Part shown: in pieces, positions 58,766 through 64,000 of the stretch | How the letters are laid out: each line of letters opens with the position of its first letter | Numbering within the stretch: the stretch's first letter is position 1 | Assembly (NCBI GenBank): GCA_023014365.1 | Contig: JAEBUN010000006.1 | Coordinates: 1,302,001 to 1,366,000, forward strand | From: Lepiota brunneoincarnata | Lineage: Eukaryota > Basidiomycota > Agaricomycetes > Agaricales > Agaricaceae | Length of the DNA stretch: 64,000 nt | Direction: 5' to 3' | Notes under the pieces: generated by a model | Databases searched by the model: none | What the model was told of the DNA's origin: nothing | What the model saw: only the letters and a program-made list of their open reading frames with translations | Translations under genes and position numbers: made by a program

Positions 58766-59061
58766 CCTGATCTCTTCTGATGGAGAGGCCGGTCCGAGCC
58801 GAATTTTAAATTTCGGGTTTACCCCCTATTTTGTCCAGATTCGCAGATACGGCCTGTGCAGCCATGATCGTTATCTTTCCTTTATCTCGCCTATTTCTTC
58901 ACCTCAATTGAGGCCAAAAAAAAAAAAAAATCTGGCCCATGGCACTGCCATCCTTATGTTGCGGATGGAGAAAATGTGTAGGTGTCCAAACAAAAAAAAC
59001 ACAGCCCTAAGTACTTGTTTCTGATTATCAGATATGCACTATTACAAGACGCCCATCAACT

Positions 59062-60894
59062 TTAGAAATGTCCAGCGATTGCCCGCGCCTGGTACGGCTC
59101 CTCGAGATATTGCATTTCTTCAGGTGTCAACTTGACATTTACTCCCTCTGAGCAGCACGCACAGACAAATTATCCATCTGATGAACAATAGAGGCTGGTG
59201 AACAACGTACCGATGAGGTCCTCCAGATTCTTGAGGGACGTCGTACCAACAACGGGTGCAGTAACACCTAACAAGCGGGATGGTATGAGTTGATGACCGA
59301 CGAGATCAACACACAAAAAGTCCTTACCATCTTTCGCCAAGACCCATGCAATACTAATCTGGGCCATAGAGACACCCTTTTTCTTCGCTAGCTCTTCCAC
59401 CCTGTTGATAGGAAGTGTGGTGAGCAGCAGTCCATTGTGCTCCGCGAAGCTTGGAATAAAATCATACCTTTTAATGATAGCCTCGGTACCAGCACCTTTG
59501 GTGTACATCCCAAGCAGCGCATCGGCATCTCCCTCGCGTGGTCTTGGTCTTCTCAGCGAGTGGTCGCGTGAGAAGGCCACGGGCGATAGGGGACCAGGGA
59601 ATCGAACCAACGCCAAAGTACTGATTCCAGTTGTGAGTGAGGTGAGATCGAAAGGCCGGATACGGTCACATACCTTGAGAGTGGGCATCATTTCCCGTTC
59701 TTCCTCGCGATAGAGCATATTGTAGTGATTCTGCATGCTTATAAAGGGTGTGAGTTTATTGGTGATCGCATAGTCTGCGAAATGATTTAGCCGCCAGTTG
59801 GGGCAATTGCTCGCAAGGAGGACCTACTTTGCATAATATGGACTATATGGAAAAAAGTGACTGGTATCAGACAAGATGCAAAGCCAGTGACATATCGCGG
59901 TTAGACGCACATTGCCACGCGTAGCACGAGCTCATTCCGATATAGCGTACGTAGCCTGCTTTGACGACATCGTGGAGAGCTTGCATCTGTCCATGTATTG
60001 GCACTCTGATACTTAGTTCGAGGGAAACCTGTACTCACTGTCTCCTCAATGGGCGTGTCCTTGTCGAAACGGTGGCCTGGGTATCGCGATTAGTGCCTCT
60101 TGATTACATAGATACAAAAATACTACACTCACATTGCAAAACGTCTATATAGTCGAGTTGAAGCCGCTCAAGGCTGTGTTTGACGGATTCGAAGATATGC
60201 TGAAGATGAAATCTCCCACTTGAGACACTCTGCTCAAGGACACGCATCTAAACATTCGAAGCCTACCTTCCTGCTCAAACCACGTTGATTGACATAGCCA
60301 TGTTCTTCTGGATTTTCACTGCTTGCGGAAAAGTTGATCTCGAAATTCCTAGCCACAACGGCATAGAGCTTGATGGCAAATCAAGTGTCAGTCCTAATCC
60401 TTTTGCACTGGGAGTGCGGAATGAATACCTTGGTCATTACGACAATCTCGTCGCGAGGAAGGTTGAGCTTCTTAATAGCTTTTCCGAGCATAACCTCGGA
60501 GGCGCCATTGGAATAGACCTAGAAGTATCGGATTGAGTAACTATCACCCCTCTACAGCGAGTGCTAAAGGGGGAAATCATCACATCTGCGGTGTCAAATG
60601 TCTGGATTCCTGCGTCGTAGCTGTGGGTAGGGCAAATGGGATTCTGTTAGACGATAACAATGAAGAGTACGCACGCTGCTTTAACATGACGAATGACCTC
60701 TTCTTCATCGCCAATAACCCACCGTTGCCAGCGAGGGTCACCGTATGACATCATCCCAAGGATGATTTTGGAGACCTTGAGACCAGAATTTCCCAATCGC
60801 ACTAGTTTGTGTCAAACCTCGAGAGCTGGTATTGTGATTCGGCCCTTGATAACGCACCATATGGAACCTTCGGTTTTGGTCTTGAGTCAGCCAT
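59062..60894 (-). CDS. Aldo-keto reductase (YajO/AKR-like, unlinked to the duplicated pair)
   Basis: An NADPH-dependent reductase of the AAD/AKR9-like group. The start at 60894 gives MADSRPKPKVPY and, across an intron, VRLGNSGLKVSKIILGMMSY. Next are GDPRWQRWVIGDEEEVIRHV and DAGIQTFDTAD, then VYSNGASEVMLGKAIKKLNL, PRDEIVVMTK, a Tyr-Ile-Asp-Val-Leu-Gln-Cys-His block, YIGMSSC, MQNHYNMLYREEEREMMPTL and VEELAKKKGVSMAQISIAWV. The end is GVTAPVVGTTSLKNLEDL then LTPEEMQYLEEPYQARAIAG and stop at 59064-59062. Asp, Tyr, Lys and His of the tetrad are all present. There are about ten short introns. The middle exon around 59500-59640 has weak splice signals, so details there are uncertain. This protein is clearly different from the pair near 39 and 43 kb. 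Confidence 0.85.
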
Positions 60895-62091
60895 CTAGTT
60901 CGAGAGAGGACAATAGTTAGACCAGTGGAAACAATTTCTCAGCGATTTGGCAGTCTTTACCGTTGTATCGTGAGTGCAAAGGTGTTTGAAAGGTCCGCTG
61001 TCCTGAGGTGGGCAGATAACTTAGGTCTCATTCACACACGCAACGCCTTTTTATGCACTCGCACAACTTACTGCTGACATCATAAGAATCTTTACCGGAA
61101 GCAGATTCATCCACCCATGAATAATCACTTACGAGAAATGGAAGGTCGGTTCTACGGCTCCATTCTGATTTCGGTTCTCATTCTCCCTCGTTTCGGACAA
61201 GAAACGCGGGAAACGCGGAGTCGTAGTTTCGATTCCGGACTCCTCGATTCTTCTCGCTCTTGTGATGCAACTCCTTAGATATATAAGTTTCTTCATTGAG
61301 CAATTTATTTATTATAAAGAATCGAGGTGTGGTAGTCACCAGAATCAGTAGTCACTTGCACCAGTCGATTCTGGTAAGATGAAGAGGGTGAGTAATAAAA
61401 TCAGAATCGAGCCGAGAGTCGGCCCTCGATCCCTCGCAAGTGACCTTCCCCTATTGGTCAGATTGGTCTGAGTCAGAGTAGCGACTTGCTTCGCCGCAAC
61501 GAGTGCGTAAGACCGGCGAGGCGTTGCAATGATGATAAGGTGGGTCTATTGCTCTAAGATTGGAAATTTGTTATGTGGGGTGTGAGACTGAGCAATGGTG
61601 GGATTACTAACAATCGGTAGAGCATCCGCGGATGTGGGAGATTGCAACCCCCGAGCAGTCCGCGCGTATAATAAAATGTTCCTTCCATGGACATCACCAT
61701 CACCACCAACTCGATGCCTAGTTTTCTTTGAATGCAGTGTCAGTTGAAAGAGAGGTATCCAGACGTAGCATTTAACGATTGGGCCAATCGACTTCGACTG
61801 AGTACGACGCCACAACGGCCGAGCTGTTCGTCGGATTCTGTTCGACCACAGGCACTGGCATCGTTACCAAGGCATGTTACAGTGAGCGTGCTAGCGGTAG
61901 GTGACTCCTGCCATTCTCGACACAAAACCAAATCGTATTCGGGCGTCCATTTACATTGGGTTTTATTTCGTTTATATTTAGCAGAAGATAGGCAGGGAAC
62001 GACTTCACGGCGTAACACTGGGAGACAAAGATACATACACAGGAAATATAATGCTTCAAGGGGGGATGAATCACGGACAAACAGTTCATGT
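60895..62091. other. Intergenic; no supported gene
   Basis: It contains short imperfect repeats of GATTCTGGT/AGAATCGA type near 61180-61440 and TATATAAG near 61275, perhaps a degenerate mobile element. No open frame with a recognisable domain was found. Confidence 0.35.
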
Positions 62092-63020
62092 CTAGTTCTC
62101 GCCACCGTCTTTGACTTTGACTTGATCTTTCTCGTTGAGAGTGGTGTAAGATGGAGGGGGAACGACGATCTCTTCCGCGTCAAAGTATTCCTCAACGGCA
62201 GCGACTTGAGTGTACTCATTCTCTCGTTCACCACCGCCGCGGATTGAGCGATATGTGACGACGGCGAGGACCCAGAACATCCTCAAGAGGACACCGATAC
62301 CACATCCTGTTAAGTTGACCATCACTAATCAGATCACCCGTGAGAGCATGATGAGGGAGCTACTTACCGAGAACGAATGCGACAGCTCTTCCCTCCCATG
62401 GGCCTAGGGCCATAAGCGCATTATGGATGCGCATCGAGAAGTTGTTACTCCACTGATGGAACTTGTGGTGGTGGTGGTGGTGGAATTGATGGTGGGGATG
62501 ACGGTGGATTTGTCCCTCTTGCATCTTGATAACAAGGGGATGGCGACCTCCGGCTTCGAACTTGGTGGATTCGGTGAACATAGGGGGGGTACCAACGAAA
62601 GGCATGATATGGATCATCCCACCATGGACCCGATCGCCAGCCTTAAGAGTGGCAGCTTCGATGACCGGGAGGCCAAGGGCCTGACGAAAGGCGTTGGACA
62701 ACCCTATGGCCTTATCCTTGATGAGTTTGCCACATGGGAGATGTCCAGTAGACTGGGGATGAATGAAGCCAAAACCGGTTGGGGGAGGGAGCGATGACAT
62801 CTTTGCAACAGGACTATCGGCTGCACCATGACCAAAGCGTAAACGTTGTGGGCTTTTCAGCTCTTGACTACCGGTGACAACGATTACACGAATTGGGCTG
62901 GCACCAACCTGGGCTGGTAGAGAGAGGAGGTGATGAGCTTTTGGTTTGATGATTCAGATGAGGACTTTGCCTACCCAGGGTGGCGCCAGCAACGAGAGCT
63001 GCAAGCGCTTGTATTCTCAT
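62092..63020 (-). CDS. Secretory-pathway protein with His run, membrane helix and PPSY tail
   Basis: Not assigned to a named family; similar architecture is frequent in Agaricomycetes. The start at 63020 encodes a signal peptide, MRIQALAALVAGATL, then across a 61-nt-class intron AQVGASPIRVIVVTGSQELK. The lumenal part includes SLPPPTGFGFIHPQSTGHLP, LSNAFRQALGLPVIEAATLK and HIMPFVGTPPMF. A His-rich run (HRHPHHQFHHHHHHKFHQW) follows, then SMRIHNALMALGPWEGRAVA and, across an intron, the membrane segment FVLGCGIGVLLRMFWVLAVV. The cytosolic tail is acidic with VVPPPSYTTL, a PPxY motif able to bind WW-domain ubiquitin ligases. The stop is at 62092. The frame is intact. Confidence 0.6.
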
Positions 63021-64000
63021 TCGTAGATTTGGTACTGAAAACTAGGGTGCAGGAATCACTTGAGTTGTGAAAGTAGATTTAGTGGTGGTGGTAGTGTATG
63101 GTGAGGCTGCGGTCCAGAACGGTGTATTAACACTCCGCTTGCGTGACAGTGACGGCTGTTGCGTGCCATCTGTTGTTCTGACTCCAACCGTTGTCACTCA
63201 TATCACGCACAGCCAGGATTCCTTTACCCTCTGAGCGCTGAGTCAAAATATAGCATCGCGCTGCTTCTGCTTGGACTTTGACACAGGTTGACGGGAACGA
63301 TCTTCCGATAGGCACTCTCCACGAGTTTTGTTTCCGAATCCGTGCCGCATGTGTCGGCGGCCTGCTCGTGACACATTAATTCTTCGAAGTTCATAAGCAA
63401 CTGAAAATGGCTTCTGCTCCCACGGCGCAATGAGGTAGCCTATTATCTAGAAATTTCGACCAGCCAAAGGCAGAAGATCTTAGAAGGTGTGGACATGGAA
63501 AGGGCTACGGCTAAAGCAGGTTCCACATCCACACCGACAGGCGTTCCTATTGCAACCGCATATCGAATCTTCTGGACTCACCTTCTGGGGGGCCGGATTC
63601 GGCGTGCCCGTATCTCATGGCATGTTCCCGGATGTTGTTTTTTCTTATTAGACGGGGTGAAATCGAGTGTCTTGAAGTGTACTCAGGCTCCTGTGCGGCT
63701 TTGTCAATTACACATCTTGCCATCAACTGAGGAATATGGGTAGTTTGAATATTGACTTGAAGGGTGCGGTGAAGTCGTATCAATCACCCGAATTCGGCAG
63801 ATGCACCCACACACAACCCGCCATCACAAAACAGCTGAAGGACGCTTAGACCCCACAATGGGTCCCTATGATGAAGCACTCTGTTGAACAGAGTCCAACA
63901 CATATTCATTTTTCTTGATGCGAATCACTTTAGCAGTGTCGCCAGGGTAGACCCCTTGCATTCCATCGTGGTGTAAGAGTTTATGTCACCCGGTAGAAAT
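63021..64000. other. Window end; no confident gene
   Basis: Short minus-strand frames near 63127-63430 (for example GKGILAVRDMSDNGWSQNNR) and 63860-63990 could be exons of a gene extending past the window, but they could not be joined. Confidence 0.3.

Noticed and set aside
2..64000. CRISPR array, riboswitch or operon-type signals
   Set aside because: None seen, and the intron-rich gene structure is eukaryotic.

Overview
The window is nuclear DNA from a filamentous basidiomycete. Nearly every gene is cut by short (about 45-70 nt) GT-AG introns, start codons sit in CACCATG-like contexts, and several families are typical of Agaricomycetes: GH128 glucanase, stand-alone NACHT NTPase, Zn2Cys6 regulators, single-span membrane proteins with jelly-roll-like ectodomains, and a fungal magnesium-chelatase-like protein. 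A Ceratobasidiaceae (Rhizoctonia-like) origin is a guess from family style only. All gene models were read by eye from six-frame translation and splice signals; no database search was run.

Layout. 1-9 kb: 3' part of an arrestin-like trafficking adaptor (+), a kinase-like relic, cytochrome c peroxidase (+), a GPI-type GH128 glucanase (-), and a seven-helix receptor (+). 9-19 kb: H2A.Z chaperone CHZ1 (-), a low-complexity basidiomycete protein (+), gluconokinase (+), proteasome alpha-4 with a string of microexons (+), a CTR copper transporter (-) and a NACHT NTPase (+) in divergent orientation. 19-26 kb: decayed F-box-like sequence, then Yippee (-) and the GARP subunit VPS53 (+) sharing a 141-bp promoter. 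26-38 kb: a large single-pass membrane protein (-) and a magnesium-chelatase-like protein (+) only 70 bp apart, a Zn2Cys6 regulator (+), and a ZCCHC9-like zinc-knuckle protein (+). 38-46 kb: a segmental duplication carrying an aldo-keto reductase and the 3' end of a pterin dehydratase gene. One reductase copy is intact and one is dead; a small secreted cysteine-rich protein lies between them. The pterin dehydratase and RNase P subunit RPR2 genes (both -) follow. 46-54 kb: two poorly known proteins (-) and a HAC1/XBP1-type bZIP gene (+) whose frames join only if a 3n+2-nt segment is removed beside CTGCAGC. 54-59 kb: a tandem array of three 1.4-1.6 kb units, each with a TATA box, an open minus-strand frame and a minisatellite that encodes acidic heptapeptides. 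59-64 kb: a second aldo-keto reductase (-) and a secreted or membrane protein with a His run and a PPSY motif (-).

Cross-cutting observation. About ten conserved genes contain single-nucleotide frame breaks, and most have the sense of one extra base, often in C or G runs. This looks more like insertion-biased assembly error than pseudogenisation. The HAC1-type gene breaks in the opposite sense, the one expected for Ire1-type splicing.
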